39,614 nucleotides of DNA from assembly GCA_015680685.1 (NCBI GenBank), contig MNCI01011418.1, positions 192,458 through 232,071 of the forward strand, given 5' to 3'. The notes below the pieces were generated by a model. That model had not been told where the DNA came from and did not search any database. It worked only from the letters and a program-made list of their open reading frames with translations. Position 1 is the stretch's first letter, and the number at the start of each line of letters is the position of its first letter. The DNA comes from Gnetum montanum. Lineage: Eukaryota > Streptophyta > Gnetopsida > Gnetales > Gnetaceae. Below are positions 23,006 to 34,049 of this stretch, piece by piece. Both the position numbers and the translations under genes were made by a program.

Positions 23006-23030
23006 GCACCGTCCTTGGTAATGACACCAA
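23006..23030 (-). other. Primer-binding site of element C
   Basis: Directly after the 5' LTR (minus strand) is TTGGTGTCATTACCAAGGAC. It matches the plant Tat/Athila-type primer-binding site TTGGCGCCGTTGCCGGGGAC except at positions that read as C-to-T or G-to-A changes. This marks 23031-23838 as the 5' LTR and supports a Ty3/gypsy Tat/Athila-like affiliation. Confidence 0.65.
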
Positions 23031-23838
23031 TGATGAGTGGAGAGGTACCCCTACACTCAACCATACAAATACAAGCATTTCATGCATGATCCGTTCGAAC
23101 TCTGCAGACGGACTAGTTGTGGTATCTAGATAGTTACTCGTAGATCGCAATTTGCTATCTTCCCACCTGGACTAGTATTAGCTTTGTCACGTATGGTTTA
23201 GTCCAGAGTGAGGTGTAAGATGCGCTCCTATACTAATGCTACTCTTGGGGCTAATGGAAAATAATATCAACTAAACTAGGAGAGAGAAAGAGAGAGAGAG
23301 AATCTAAACTAGCCTAAGTGCGATGAGCATCTGTTCCTTGATCATCCGTACACATCTTGGACCTTGTGCACAACTACCACTGGGATTACCAAGCGCATGG
23401 CCTAAGTATGCTACTGGGTTACCAAGTAGTCACACTTAAATGCTTGTGATCAAGTCGGAGTCATTCCGCGTTTAATAGGAGTTTAGGGTAAAGAGATGTT
23501 AACTACGAAAGCAATAAATAACAATAAAAATTAAATAATTAAACTAAGTGAATGTTGCAATGATGAAGTAATCTCAATCTTTATTGTTGATCATGTGAGT
23601 GTCCAAGTACGTCACACTTGAATAAGGATGTCGTACAATTACAATCACCACACTGTGGGCATGCACTAGGAGAGAAGGGTTGAGAGGAAAAACTGATGTA
23701 CTAAAAACTTATTGAAAACTTAAACTTAATAAGTCTAAAAACTGCCTACCAAATCTGCCTACCTCTTATTTATAGATGAGGAGACAAGGTGCGATATCAC
23801 GGCTGCGATATCAAAATCAACAAATTCATGATTCATCA
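23031..23838 (-). mobile_element. 5' LTR of element C
   Basis: The 808-bp LTR is bounded by TGATGAATC and CCACTCATCA on the minus strand. Compared with the 3' LTR it has a shorter GATATC block (two units, about 23811-23791) and an expanded GA run (about 23280-23301). The TATA box CTATAAATAAGAGG and the terminal GAGTGTAGGGGTACC block are kept. Confidence 0.88.
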
Positions 23839-24033
23839 TCTACTTCCTTTCTTTGCATTTATAAATATCTTCGATTGCTTATTCTCTACTCTATTTTGAA
23901 GCTTTAGTAAGTAGTTATTTTCCAATAGCAAAAGCATAACTAGGACTTCTCTTCAGGAGTTAAATAACTATGTGCTCATTTCATGAATGTTCTATGCACC
24001 TCAATTTTGCTGTAAAGTACCTAAAATTGCCTT
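23839..24033. other. Possible 3' end of the interrupted LINE
   Basis: If element C and one copy of its target duplication are removed, the LINE reading frame before 15278 (NEVILSNQHALSI) runs on at 23844 as SFLCIYKYLRLLILYS before a stop. This fits an insertion into the LINE tail, but the sequence here is too short and decayed to prove it. The remainder up to 24033 grades into the copia relic. Confidence 0.35.
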
Positions 24034-25700
24034 TTATTTGAAAATATAATGAGTCCTAAAAAACTTTTCAAATACATCTAAACAATACTCCCCACCATTA
24101 TCTGCTCTAAGAGTTTTATTTCTTTTATCGTTTTGATTTTCAATAAGAACTTTATTTTCCTTCAACTTTTCAAAAACTTTAGATTTGAATTTTAAAAAGC
24201 AAATCTCTACTTTCCTAGAATAATGATCTATGAAAGATACATAAAATTTAGAGCCAATGTTTGAAGCTACTATTATAAGACCAAACACATTGCTATGAAC
24301 TATATTCAATATTATTTAAGCTCTTTACATACTTATAAGAAAGCTTAAATGTTGTTTTCTCTTTAGGAAATGTTCAAAGAGAGGTAAATGATCTTGAATA
24401 TTACCTTTAATTATACCTTCTTCTTGGAGAATCTAGACGGTCTTTTCTTCTACATGCCCAAGTATCTTATTCCACAAACTCATGGTGAAATTCCCTTTTT
24501 GTGTATAGAGGGCTTCGACCCTACCAACCATTATAATACCATCCAAAGTATATACTCATCCATTTTCTTCTTTGAATCCTATGGCTATGATGGTTTTTAC
24601 TTGAAAAATTCTACATTTCGTATTTTCAAATAACATGAAAAGCTAAACATTATCAATATTAGCCATAAGTAGCAAAGTTTTTAATAGGGTAAGATGATAA
24701 TTAGGAATAAGCATTAGGGATATGATATATTGTAAATAGAGAAGACATTGCTTCAGGGTATTCAAAAAACTATGCTCTATGAGGTGTAAAGTTATATGAA
24801 GTAGTATAATCAATATACTAATAATGTTAATTAGAATTACCTCTAGTAGTAACTACACACAAGCTTAGAAATTCTTTGTTGGCATCTTTCTTAGAAAACA
24901 TCGATCCAAACTCTTTTTCCTTTTTATTTTGCAATTCATAATTCTATATTAAATGACCATGCTTCCCATAATTTTGACACATTGGTGTTTGTAGTGAAGC
25001 ATCATCGAAAACTTTCTCAAATTTAGTATTTTTCTTTCCAAAGGATTCACTTGAGTATTTTTTATTTGATATTTTACTTCACTTAGTACAGAGTTAAAGT
25101 TATTTCTTTGAAGTTCTTCTATTATCAATTTTTCTACAACTTCATTGAAATTTAGGAAGGTACAAGAACTTCATTAAAGTTTAAGGAGGTAGTTGTATCG
25201 CTAATATTTTGTACAGTTTTATCCCATGATTGTGGAAGAGACCACAATAAAGAAATGCAGCAATCATCTTCTTCTCTATTACTACCTTGATTGCAGTTGA
25301 CTTGCTACAATATTAAAAGTAATAAAGTAATATGCAATACTTATATTGTCAAAACATCTTAACAAGAATAATTGTCTTTTGAGATGCAATATATTTGAAT
25401 AAGGATTGGATTGATAAATTCTACCTACAACGTCCCATAATTGCTTTGCAGTCTTTTCACATTTCAAATTTATAAGGACAAAGTTGAAAATACCTCTACC
25501 AATTGTACAGAGTGTCATCTTATTCAATTTAGTCCATTCATCATTTTTTCATCTTTGAATATTTGGTTCTTGCAATGTAGACTTCAAGTTTCTTTTCAAA
25601 GAAATTTCAAACCTTCAAAAGATCATAATTCCTATCATCTAATTTCTTTACTTCTTCAATGTATTTTGAACCACTTGCCACTTCCAAATATGCTATCACT
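24034..25700 (-). pseudogene. Ty1/copia gag-integrase relic
   Basis: On the minus strand the order fits a plant copia polyprotein. Gag comes first, with VKKLDDRNYDLLKV near 25680 and the UBN2-type block TAKQLWDVVGRIYQSNPYSN (within 25527-25282). A decayed zinc knuckle follows (CQNYGKHGHL, about 24985-24955, one Cys replaced by Tyr), then the pre-integrase block (LWNKILGHVEEKTV near 24440), then integrase (FYVSFIDHYSRKVEICFLK and LRADNGGEY, 24309-24034). The HSD of the first catalytic site is HSN. Many stops and frameshifts occur. The rest of integrase, the reverse transcriptase and RNase H are absent, and no LTR was found, so this is a truncated fragment. Confidence 0.8.
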
Positions 25701-26349
25701 TACTAAGATAACAATCCTCATAATAAATTTAACCTCAATGTAATACCCAAATGTCAATAATACACTTTAATTAAGTAGAAAACAAGAATAACAATAAGCA
25801 ATATATAAAAAAATTCAATCATGCATAGGAAAAAATAAACCAACAACACAAGAAATTATCCTAAGAGAAGCATATAAAAACCCTATTAATGGCTCTAGAA
25901 AAGAAAATACAATAATATATTACTTGATTCTAGAAAACTTAAAGGCTTAATTGTCTCAATCCAAAAATTTTGCATCAATTTAATTATTTAATTTAATGCA
26001 TGCATTTAATTATTTAATGATGAATTTTATAAACTAAATAACAAGATTATATTATTGTTGTTACTATTATGGTTATTATTTTACTTAAGTAATCCCAATA
26101 AGCTTTTAGTTTTTCTTGGAAGTATTTCCACTTTACCTTAACACCCATGCATACATCATACATATGACATATTTCAACGAAAAATTCCATGTGTCCATAC
26201 ATACAACATAGTTGAACGAAAAATTTAAGTATATGTCCATACTAGTAGATAAAAATAGATGTAGATAAAAATAGATAAAGAGATTTGAATCTTCAATCTC
26301 TCGTTTAATAATGAAAGTGTATACTATGATTTTACTTGACAAAACAAGA
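25701..26349. other. AT-rich stretch without gene
   Basis: No coding motif was seen. A short two-copy repeat with a period of about 39 bases (ACAT..TT.AACGAAAAATT and TGTCCATAC) lies at about 26165-26240. The minus-strand open frame 26133-26342 is low in complexity and probably chance. Confidence 0.5.
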
Positions 26350-26561
26350 TTAAAATATTTTTTATTTTATTTAAAAGTGTTCCTGGGTCCCACCATTACC
26401 TACCATCCACTCAAGGATAAATGTAAGCATAACAAATAATGGTTATAAAATATGTTTAAAATGTTTTTTATTTTATTTAAAAGTATTCTTGGGTCGCACC
26501 CTTACCCACCATTAAGTCAAGGGTATACGTAAGCATACCTAATAATGGTTATGAAATATGT
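26350..26561. repeat. Tandem duplication, 106-bp period, two copies
   Basis: Copies 26350-26455 and 26456-26561 share TTTTATTTTATTTAAAAGT, TTGGGTC or CTGGGTC, CTCAAGG or GTCAAGG, and TAATGGTTAT.AAATATGT without length change. They differ at scattered single bases. Confidence 0.8.
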
Positions 26562-26898
26562 AGGCATGGATGTTAAGCCACTGCAGAGACAGATTCCCGC
26601 AGGAGATTCCTCCAGGCAGGCTCCGCACAAAAACGGGATCGAGTTTCCACAAACAATGACATGCACATTTTTAAAAAATTAAAAGAAACAAAACCATGCT
26701 GAGCAAGCTTACAACTCGACACTTCTCTCTCGATGTAAAAAAGGAAAAGAATAGAAAAAAAATAAAAGGAAAATATTTTAACAGGTTGTGAACTGTGAAA
26801 GCTAAATCCCTTTTATTCTGAATCATGCTGATGTTTATCAAAACTGAACATTCTAAACCCTGCAGATCATCACTGAAGATACACCATCATTTCCATCC
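26562..26898. other. Upstream flank of the tRNA gene
   Basis: A GC-richer patch at 26568-26655 (CCCGCAGGAGATTCCTCCAG, GGCTCCGCAC) stands out against the AT-rich surroundings. No frame or RNA family was recognised. The rest is A-rich. Confidence 0.35.
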
Positions 26899-26972
26899 GG
26901 TGCTGTGGTGTAGTCGGTTATCACGTCAGTCTTACACACTGAAGGTCTCCAGTTCGAACCTGGACAGCACCA
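26899..26972 (+). tRNA. tRNA-Val (anticodon UAC)
   Basis: This is a 74-base cloverleaf without an intron. The acceptor stem GGTGCTG pairs fully with CAGCACC. The D-arm region is GTGTAGTCGGTTATCAC (A box), the anticodon stem TCAGT/ACTGA encloses the loop CTTACAC (anticodon TAC), and the T-arm contains GGTTCGAACC-like CAGTTCGAACCTG (B box). The discriminator base is A, as usual for Val. A T5 run at 26989-26993 provides a pol III stop. All stems pair, so it is probably functional. It would read GUA and possibly other Val codons in cytosolic translation. Confidence 0.95.
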
Positions 26973-26988
26973 CATAATATGAGTTCTA

Positions 26989-26993
26989 TTTTT
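26989..26993 (+). terminator. RNA polymerase III terminator of tRNA-Val
   Basis: A run of five T lies 17 bases after the tRNA 3' end, the standard stop signal for pol III. Confidence 0.75.
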
Positions 26994-27120
26994 GAAAAAA
27001 TTCATTTCGAATAAACATTTCTCCATGAACATAAATAATTCCCCAACTTTCAAATTCCCTGTTTCCCTATTTCAGCCTCTTTCAACTTTGAATCTCTGTT
27101 TGCACCAATTACATAATTCT

Positions 27121-27491
27121 TTGTAGTTTCTAATTAATGATATAAAAATCATAATTCATTTTCCTCTAAATTCCTGTTCAACCAATAATATACTTCTGGC
27201 TTTGCAGTTTTCCGAATGATTGCGTTATATGATCTGTGGGAATCTGTCATGTTTTAAAATCCCAAAATCCATTTCTGTGCAATTCTACCTTCGTATTAAA
27301 AATTCTGATTTTGTAGTTCCACTTAATAATATTAAAAACAAAATTCAGACTCTGCTAAATACCTGTTCAACCAATAATATACTTTTGACTTTGCAGTTTT
27401 CAGCTAATGATTGGGATCTATGATCTGTTGGAATTTTTTATGTTTCAAAATCCCAAAATCCATTTCTCTGCAACTCTACCTTCATAACTTC
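27121..27491. repeat. Tandem duplication, about 190-bp period, two copies
   Basis: Copy 1 begins at 27121 and copy 2 at 27311. Shared blocks in order are TTGTAGTT, CTGTTCAACCAATAATATAC, TTTGCAGTTTTC, TATGATCTGT, and AAAATCCCAAAATCCATTTC. Copy 2 has small indels. It lies just downstream of the tRNA gene and has no coding content. Confidence 0.8.
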
Positions 27492-29387
27492 CAACCAATG
27501 ATTCAATTGTGTGGTTGGTGCAATACTACAATGCCTCACTGAAAGCTCACTCACAGCTTTCACAAATTCTGTAAAAGTGAGAATTGGACTGTTCAGCCTT
27601 GGCAAATGAACTTGAAGAACCTACTCCTCCGGTTCTCCTGAGCTAAGGACACCATTGAAACAATGACAATGAAAGTCATCTCGTCTAAATACTGCAAAGA
27701 TAATTCAGCATTCTAAGGTTGTAAACAGTTCATCCTGTTTCTGCTTGACGCTTTGAAAACAGATAAAAAGTTGAAACGGACAAATAAATCGTAAGAATAA
27801 GAAAGAAGCATGTGATACACCTAATTTGTCAACATAATCTAGCTGCAAGATTTCTCTATTCTCTGAGTTTTTAATTCGAAGAGATAGGACTCTCCCCTTC
27901 ATTAAATTCCAGATTTATGCGATGCAATTTTAAAAAGAAGAGGGTAAAAAAGAGCAATCCTTGTCAAACGATGGAGATTAGGGTATGCTACCTAATGATT
28001 GTCAATTTCTTGCAGTGCAGTTAGTATTGCCATAATTTACACTCTACAGTAGCCATCCTTGCAAAAGATTAAAAAACATTTTGTAACAGAACACCTTCAA
28101 ATAATACATACCACCCAACATTCCCAATGCTGTGGTATGTTAATGGTAATTCATATACTTAGAATGAATTCAGTTTTCAGTTTGACCGTTGCTGTGGTTC
28201 AATTAGAGTAATGGCTCAGCACATATAAAATACGAATCCTAACCTTGTGAACAGGTTATAAGTCAATATATATCGCGCAAGTCTTTGAAGGTATCAAGAA
28301 GTATGCTGAAGTGGGGTACACCTTGCTGGTGCCACGAGTTCAACAAATGTTCATCAAATTTTGAAACAGAAAACTAATGTTTAGATGCCGAACAAGGATC
28401 TAAAACTGAATCAAACAATTTTTTTTGCACATCCTAGCGCATTGAATGGAGACCCGGATCAGTGAAGTTTTCTATTTATTATGCATGGAATGTGTCAACT
28501 AGAAGTCTCAAGACATTCTCGTAGGGAGGCATGTTTCTAAATTTCAATAATAATGATAATAATACATTTTTATTTTAGGGACAAAGATAAGAAAACAATC
28601 CATTTGCTGCAATATCATTGCAAAGGCGTTCCAAGTCCCAAGTCCCCCACAAGCAGTCAGCCCAAAGAAAAATGATTGAATCTCAAGTCCGTTGAGTATG
28701 TACAGGACCATTTGTCACAGACATGGTAAAATACCTAAGTTTCTTACCATGTGTTTGTATTGTATACTAGGGCGATGCTTCCCTGTTATAAAAGGACCTC
28801 TAGAGAAGTCACTCACTATTAATTCAGACTCGATCTTTTTCTCCATGGCTGTAAGGAGAAAACAGTACAATAAAAAAAAATTAAAACCAAAACTGGTTGC
28901 AGGAATCATCTGGGCAACATATGTGAAGGCATTATTCCTATAGATAAATTCTCTAGATTTACAGATGATTGAATTCTGTCCTGGGTAAACAGGCTGAGAA
29001 ATGGATTTTCATTAAGGGTTCACCAACTTATACCAGATGACAATCTCGTCATAGGCTAACTTGTAACATTTGTTTATAACATCCGGAAGCCTTCTTCGGC
29101 GTTAAGACATTGCAAGGCACCCAAATATTAAATTTATAATTATCTTCGATGATTGGGCATGCAGTCGAAACCGAAGAACCTGGATATTAACTTCGTAATT
29201 CAATGTCGTGTGTCATCTAGCCAACGCCATTTTTTCTTCTTTGTAACCTACGAATTTGACTAACTTTTTTGAATAGTTGGATTTTTCAGCACGTATAGAA
29301 AGACAATCAGTTGCAAATTTAGCATGATTTCGGCATTTTCCAAATCTAACTTCGTAAAATGAACCAAGCTTCAAAATGCTTGTTCCA
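27492..29387. other. Unassigned intergenic stretch
   Basis: No gene was recognised. On the minus strand 27902-27830 (VLSLRIKNSENREILQLDYV) ends at a possible donor (AAATTAG then GTGTATC) and might be an exon or a relic. A tRNA-like relic lies at 28122-28195. The remainder is AT-rich with scattered short frames. Confidence 0.35.
28122..28195 (+). pseudogene. Possible tRNA-Val-like relic
   Basis: TGCTGTGGTATG at the 5' side, CTTAGA at the anticodon position and CAGTTTGACC at the T-arm position fall at almost the same spacing as in the tRNA-Val at 26899. The D-arm and stems are not preserved. A second run starting TGCTGTGGTTCAATTAGAG follows at about 28190. The similarity is weak. Confidence 0.25.
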
Positions 29388-30252
29388 CTAGTTTAGATAT
29401 ATAGGTATTATTTGACAGAGAATCTTTTTTTAAATTAATAAAATTTAAAAATTATTTCACTAAAAATTAATTTTGCACCTTGGGGAGTAGGCTGAGTGGT
29501 CAAGACACTCATCTTTTTGTTGGGAGATTGTGGGTTAGGTTCTTGCTTGCCCTTCTAGGTGTGGTAGCACATCTACCTACCATGTGGGTAGGGGTTGTGC
29601 TACCAGCTTGCTTGAAAAAAAATACTAAAAACTAATTCTCATATTGAAAAAATCTTGACTCAACATTATCATCCAAGCTATTACATACCATAATAATTCA
29701 CATGAAAAAGTTTATATTTGAGCCCAATGTTAGGACAATAATCATTTATTTTCCATGACAAAGTTCAGCCAACAAACACCCATAATAATATGTATGAAAC
29801 AAGATCCAATGCTATGACATTAATTATTTATTTTTCATGACAAAGTCTAGCCAATTGATAATTGGCCTTTTAATTAAAACTAAAACTAGTTTAGCTATAT
29901 ATTTATGATATATATCTATTATTTGGCCAAGAGAGATTTTTATATTTTTCAGATTAATAAAATTTTAAATTGATCCATTAGAGAATTGATTTTTACATTG
30001 ATAACAAGAATCAATACCAATGTACGTACTTCAATGATAGTTTTTGTGAAAAAGTTCATCTCTTCACCCAACTTTATGACAATAAATGTTTATTTCCAAA
30101 ACAAAGTCCTAGTAACAAAGTAGTTGGTCTCTTAGCAAAACTCTCATCCAAAATAATAATTTGTGTGAAAATGTTTCTCTTAGCCTAGTGGTATAATGAT
30201 AATTATTTATTTACTGTGACAAAGTCTAGCCGACTGGTAGTTGGCCTCTTGG
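29388..30252. repeat. Two tandem copies of an AT-rich repeat, one with a SINE
   Basis: Unit 1 (29388-29872) and unit 2 (29886-30252) share CTAGTTTAG.TATAT, TATTATTTG, ATTAATAAAATTT, TGTGAAAAAG or CATGAAAAAG, and GACAAAGTCTAGCC. Unit 1 is longer because a SINE (29475-29623) plus a target duplication sits in it; unit 2 shows the empty site. Each unit holds two related sub-blocks ending ACAAAGT...AGCC. Related sub-blocks occur again at 34809-35108. Confidence 0.7.
29475..29623 (+). mobile_element. tRNA-derived SINE with 16-bp target duplication
   Basis: It is 149 bp long. The head has an A-box-like TAGGCTGAGTGG and a decayed B box (GTGGGTTAGGTTCTTGC). The tail folds into a hairpin (GGTAGCACA ... 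TGTGCTACC, 29563-29604) and ends in an A run. The flanks ACTAAAAATTAATTTT (29459-29474) and ACTAAAAACTAATTCT (29624-29639) match at 14 of 16 positions. The paralogous repeat at 29886-30252 lacks the insert, which supports true insertion. Confidence 0.75.
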
Positions 30253-30329
30253 CTATAAAGCTCTTTAGCCATTCCAACAAGATAAAAAAACCCATGATTG
30301 AGGAGGACTCTCTTAGGCAGGGCTAGTAT

Positions 30330-30405
30330 TTGGCCTCTTGGCCAAAGTCAAACCTAAGGTAAAGTTTCCACGTTAAAAATCTCTTACCACTAAGCTAACA
30401 CCTCA
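30330..30405 (-). mobile_element. tRNA-derived SINE relic, minus strand
   Basis: On the minus strand TTAGCTTAGTGGTAAGAG (A box) is followed about 40 bases later by AGGTTTGACTTTGGCC (B box). The spacing fits a tRNA-related SINE head. Ends and target duplication were not found. Confidence 0.45.
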
Positions 30406-33400
30406 TTGTTATCATCCTTGTGAATTATAATACTTATCAATTTTAACCATTGTCATTACCATAAAATAAGCAAGTGCTTCCTTGATGTTCACACTTACCA
30501 ATTTGAGGCATGGTAAAAATAATCATTCAAGTTAATGTTTATTTCAACATGGAAAATAAAAAAAAATCATCACCAGAAGGTTCAATGCTTATCATCCCAA
30601 GGCAAAGGCTTGGGAAGGAAAGTGGATGACGGATAGCCTAACCTCATTTCAAATGATGATAGCCTAATTTAACATGGAAAATGTATTCAAAGAAACTACC
30701 TACTTTAACCATAATAACAATCTATCGCAGTGCACCAAGTCAATATTAATTATAATGATAGAAAGGAGTTCTCAAGTGACCTTAGTGTATACAACACTTT
30801 GGGAAGTTTTTCATTTAGAACCAAAAATTTTTAGATACATACAACCAACACATGAACTTGTAACAAACATCATACTACTTTTGTAGTACTAGAATGTAAC
30901 TGTACTTTGTATTCAAATTAACATTAAAATCTACTTAAAAGGTAACTTAGATAAAACTATGTCAGAGTTTTGTTTAAAAAGGAACTTTTACTGAATTTCC
31001 ATTATCTAATGGTTTGTCATTTGGAGTACTAATCTTCCTTTTCCTTAAACATGATCCATGGTTAATACTGCAAGAGTGAAAGTCAAGGAGAAGCACCTAC
31101 ATAACCAGCTTTTGAGATTGTGTAAAGTCTGCATTACACTAGAAATAAATTACAACAATTTGGTAATATCTATATATAGCACAAATAAAAAAATATTCTT
31201 AAAATGACAATGATTTATAAAGTGCAATATATGTAGGAATACTGGAGTTATCAACTATTTGATATAGAATGGACAAGGATATGTTCACAGTTATGCTAAA
31301 ATCCATGATGAATGACATTACAGTTACAAATGCTGTGGAAAGATGCCAATTAGAGATCACAAATCTTTGTAATATTCATAACAGGTTGGCTTCATAATGT
31401 ATTTAATTACTTTAAACAGAATTTTCTTCATAACTGTCACTATTATTGAACTTGTGACTTGGATTTCCACAGAAACATCAATAACTGAATAATATTTAGC
31501 GCCTAAGAGTCATAGCTGTTGATAAAAGAGATTATTTTAAACAAATCAAGCATGGCTATGTATCCAGGCTTGCACTTATCCATTATTCTTGTTCACAAAT
31601 AATTCACCGTTTGTTCAACGTAACAAGGACAACATTGCCAGATATTTTACCATAAGGATTCATTATTTCAAAACTGGCTCCTTCAAATATATATTAAATT
31701 TATTAACAACCACCCAAAATAAAAAGGAAAAGGGTATGATCACAACAATATTTATTACAAAATACAAATAAAAAAAGGCTCATATCCTGAAAATGCTGTG
31801 CCTACAAATCTAAGGATGAACAATCCCTTTCCCTGTCTTTAGCTAGGTCAGAAGAAAGAGACAATTCTGCTTCTTATACTTGCCATTTCAAGAACCTCAT
31901 GTGCTGCGTAACAAAATATTAAGTAGATGTGGAACATGTATTTTTATCATCATATTTCTCTGCAAATGGTTTTATTTGGACAATTTTTATTGTAACAGTG
32001 AAAAAGAATATGACTAACCACTCTCAAAGGATGATTAAGCATTACGAACAGATGGAGGAACCACAGGGCCAAAGATGGAGAGAGTTTCAACTCTTCGTTT
32101 TTGAATCTCTGATTTTTCTTTTAAAAAAATAATTATGCTTCAAATCTTACTTAATCAGAAAATAAGATAACAAAAAAGTGATTAAAAAGAAAATTTATGA
32201 ATGAAAGTATCCTTGTTTTTGCTACATTGCCATAGCAAAATTTCTACTTCCAAAAAGTATAAGTATCATCATTGTCATCTTAGCGTTGTCCCACCAAAAT
32301 GTTGCTAACTTTCAAAAAGTATGACATATCAACCCAAAATATTAATTTAAAAAAAAAAAACAAACTTCGCTTGCCTCGGTTCATAGCTTTGAAAAATAAA
32401 TTTTCAAGTTCTAAAAAATTTTCTGAATAACTAGATATGGCTTTTTAATTTTTTTTTTCTACCCTTCAATTTTTCACCATGCCCAAAAAAAACACCATTG
32501 TTGTACCGCACAGACCCTACCCTGCCAAGAACAGAGGCAAACATTCACGAACATCAAAATGGCAAGGCAGCTTGTTTCCTGAGCAACAGAAGACGACAGG
32601 TGTTGTACCGAGGATAAAATTGATAATTGCCATAATCATTGAGTTTTTCTAGAAGTAACAGGGTCAATCTTGGTCAGTTGTACTGAGAAACATGTACCAA
32701 GTTGCATTGTAAAATATATATTCAATTTAGTATTAGATAAACAGCTAGTCATAACAGTCAACCCATGGATGGGAAAACGCACCATGATGATAAACAGCCA
32801 GTCATTAAAAGTATTGCCAAATCACTTGATTCCGTAATTGCTTAACCCAATTCAACAGGATAAGGAATGATAAGGATGCTAAAGTTGAGATGACCTTAAT
32901 ATATAACAAAATACCTGCTAAAGTACTTGAATACTTGACTTCACAGGTTGAAATAGGAGAAGCTATAGTTGCACCTGTCCTGCCAATCTAACCAGCTGCA
33001 CCTTGTCCAGGCTAAACCAAGAAGAGTGCTCTTTTGGTTACTTCTGACAAAATTTAATTCCTTGAATGCTAGTCTTAAATCTCAGCTAAGGTTCCTTCAC
33101 CAATATGGGAGGGATTTTTGCTTCAATACCATTATAATTTACTGATTTTATTTCATGGAATTAGTTGTTAAAATGCTTGAGTTATAAGTTTACAAATGCA
33201 TCCAAATGATTATGAAATTACATGCCAAAGAAGGTACTCTGTTACAACTTATCCAAATAGCACCAATTATACCATGCATAAATATAAACTTTCCATTCAA
33301 TGTAATTTTTTGAGAAAAAAAAAAAAGAGAGAAGGAAATTCAGCCGTTGCCATTTTACTGGTCTAGGTAGCACAACAATGTATGCTATAATGCATATTTA

Positions 33401-34049
33401 GAAGATTACAAACAAACATCTCAATTCAGTAGAATAATTATCTCCTCTTCCCATGCTACACAAGCATAACTTTGTGCATATTCATTGTGTATCGTGTGTG
33501 TGTATATGTAACCTAAAATGAAAGATGATAACAAAACAAAAAAGGTGACATATTACAAGCTTTATGCTAATTTCCAGTGTCAGTTTCCAGGAACAAATCA
33601 ACCATATCAAGAGATACTTATAGAAACTTGTTAGTGCAATATCAGTTAGAAACCAAAAACTGTTATGTAGCATTGTAGCTTGAGTAGCCAAGCTGAGAGT
33701 TTCTGAAATCAGAATTTATTTCCAACTTTCCACCATTCATGGGCTCATGCTTAGAACTGTCGACCGAAAAGTAAAGCAATAACAACAGATCTAAGTTTAA
33801 TATGAAAAATATAAAAACATAAAACTAAAAAGCTTGCAAATTGCACACTAGCTGCATCAGCAACTGTTTAACAACATAACTGTAGATAGCTCTCAAGTCA
33901 TTAGCCTTCCATAAATGTAATGTGAATGAGACATGTTCTGTCCCTACCGCACACTTCTTTGCTAATGCTACTTTATAATAATAATTACGAACTGCATTAT
34001 AAATGAAAAACAAAAATTTCCAAACTAGGCAACATGTTATACAGATTAT
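30406..34049. other. Unassigned stretch with weak minus-strand exon candidates
   Basis: No gene could be named. Two minus-strand pieces look exon-like. The piece at about 32979-32915 reads TGATIASPISTCEVKYSS and ends at TTTAGCAG then GTATTTTG, a good donor. The piece at about 32115-32035 reads KSEIQKRRVETLSIFGPVV and follows a T-rich tract ending AAAAG. They could belong with the candidate exon at 34050-34165, but no known protein was recognised. The rest is AT-rich and non-coding. Confidence 0.25.

Larger units (their letters stand above)
15279..23838 (-). mobile_element. Complete pol-less LTR retrotransposon, element C
   Basis: This 8.56-kb element on the minus strand has a 5' LTR (23838-23031), a primer-binding site (23030-23006), a gag-like frame (22889-21004), a non-coding spacer, an internal promoter-like unit (19638-19549), an extra coiled-coil frame (19065-16317), a polypurine tract (16139-16126) and a 3' LTR (16125-15279). 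The flanks are TCTAT (15274-15278) and TCTAC (23839-23843), a target duplication with one transition. No protease, reverse transcriptase or integrase was found, so it would have depended on another element's pol. The two LTRs are clearly similar, and their differences are mostly transitions plus indels in the GATATC block and a GA run. A 449-base gap prevents a full reading of the gag-like part. Confidence 0.85.

Noticed and set aside
26853-27053. 66-residue minus-strand frame with a CCPGSNWRPSVCKTD-like stretch
   Set aside because: It is the antisense reading of the tRNA-Val gene, a common false protein.
26350-27491. Short tandem repeats as a CRISPR array or satellite array
   Set aside because: Only two copies per repeat, no spacers of fixed length, and a plant context.
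28692-28943. Overlapping open frames on both strands
   Set aside because: Neither shows recognisable motifs or splice context, and each is the shadow of the other.
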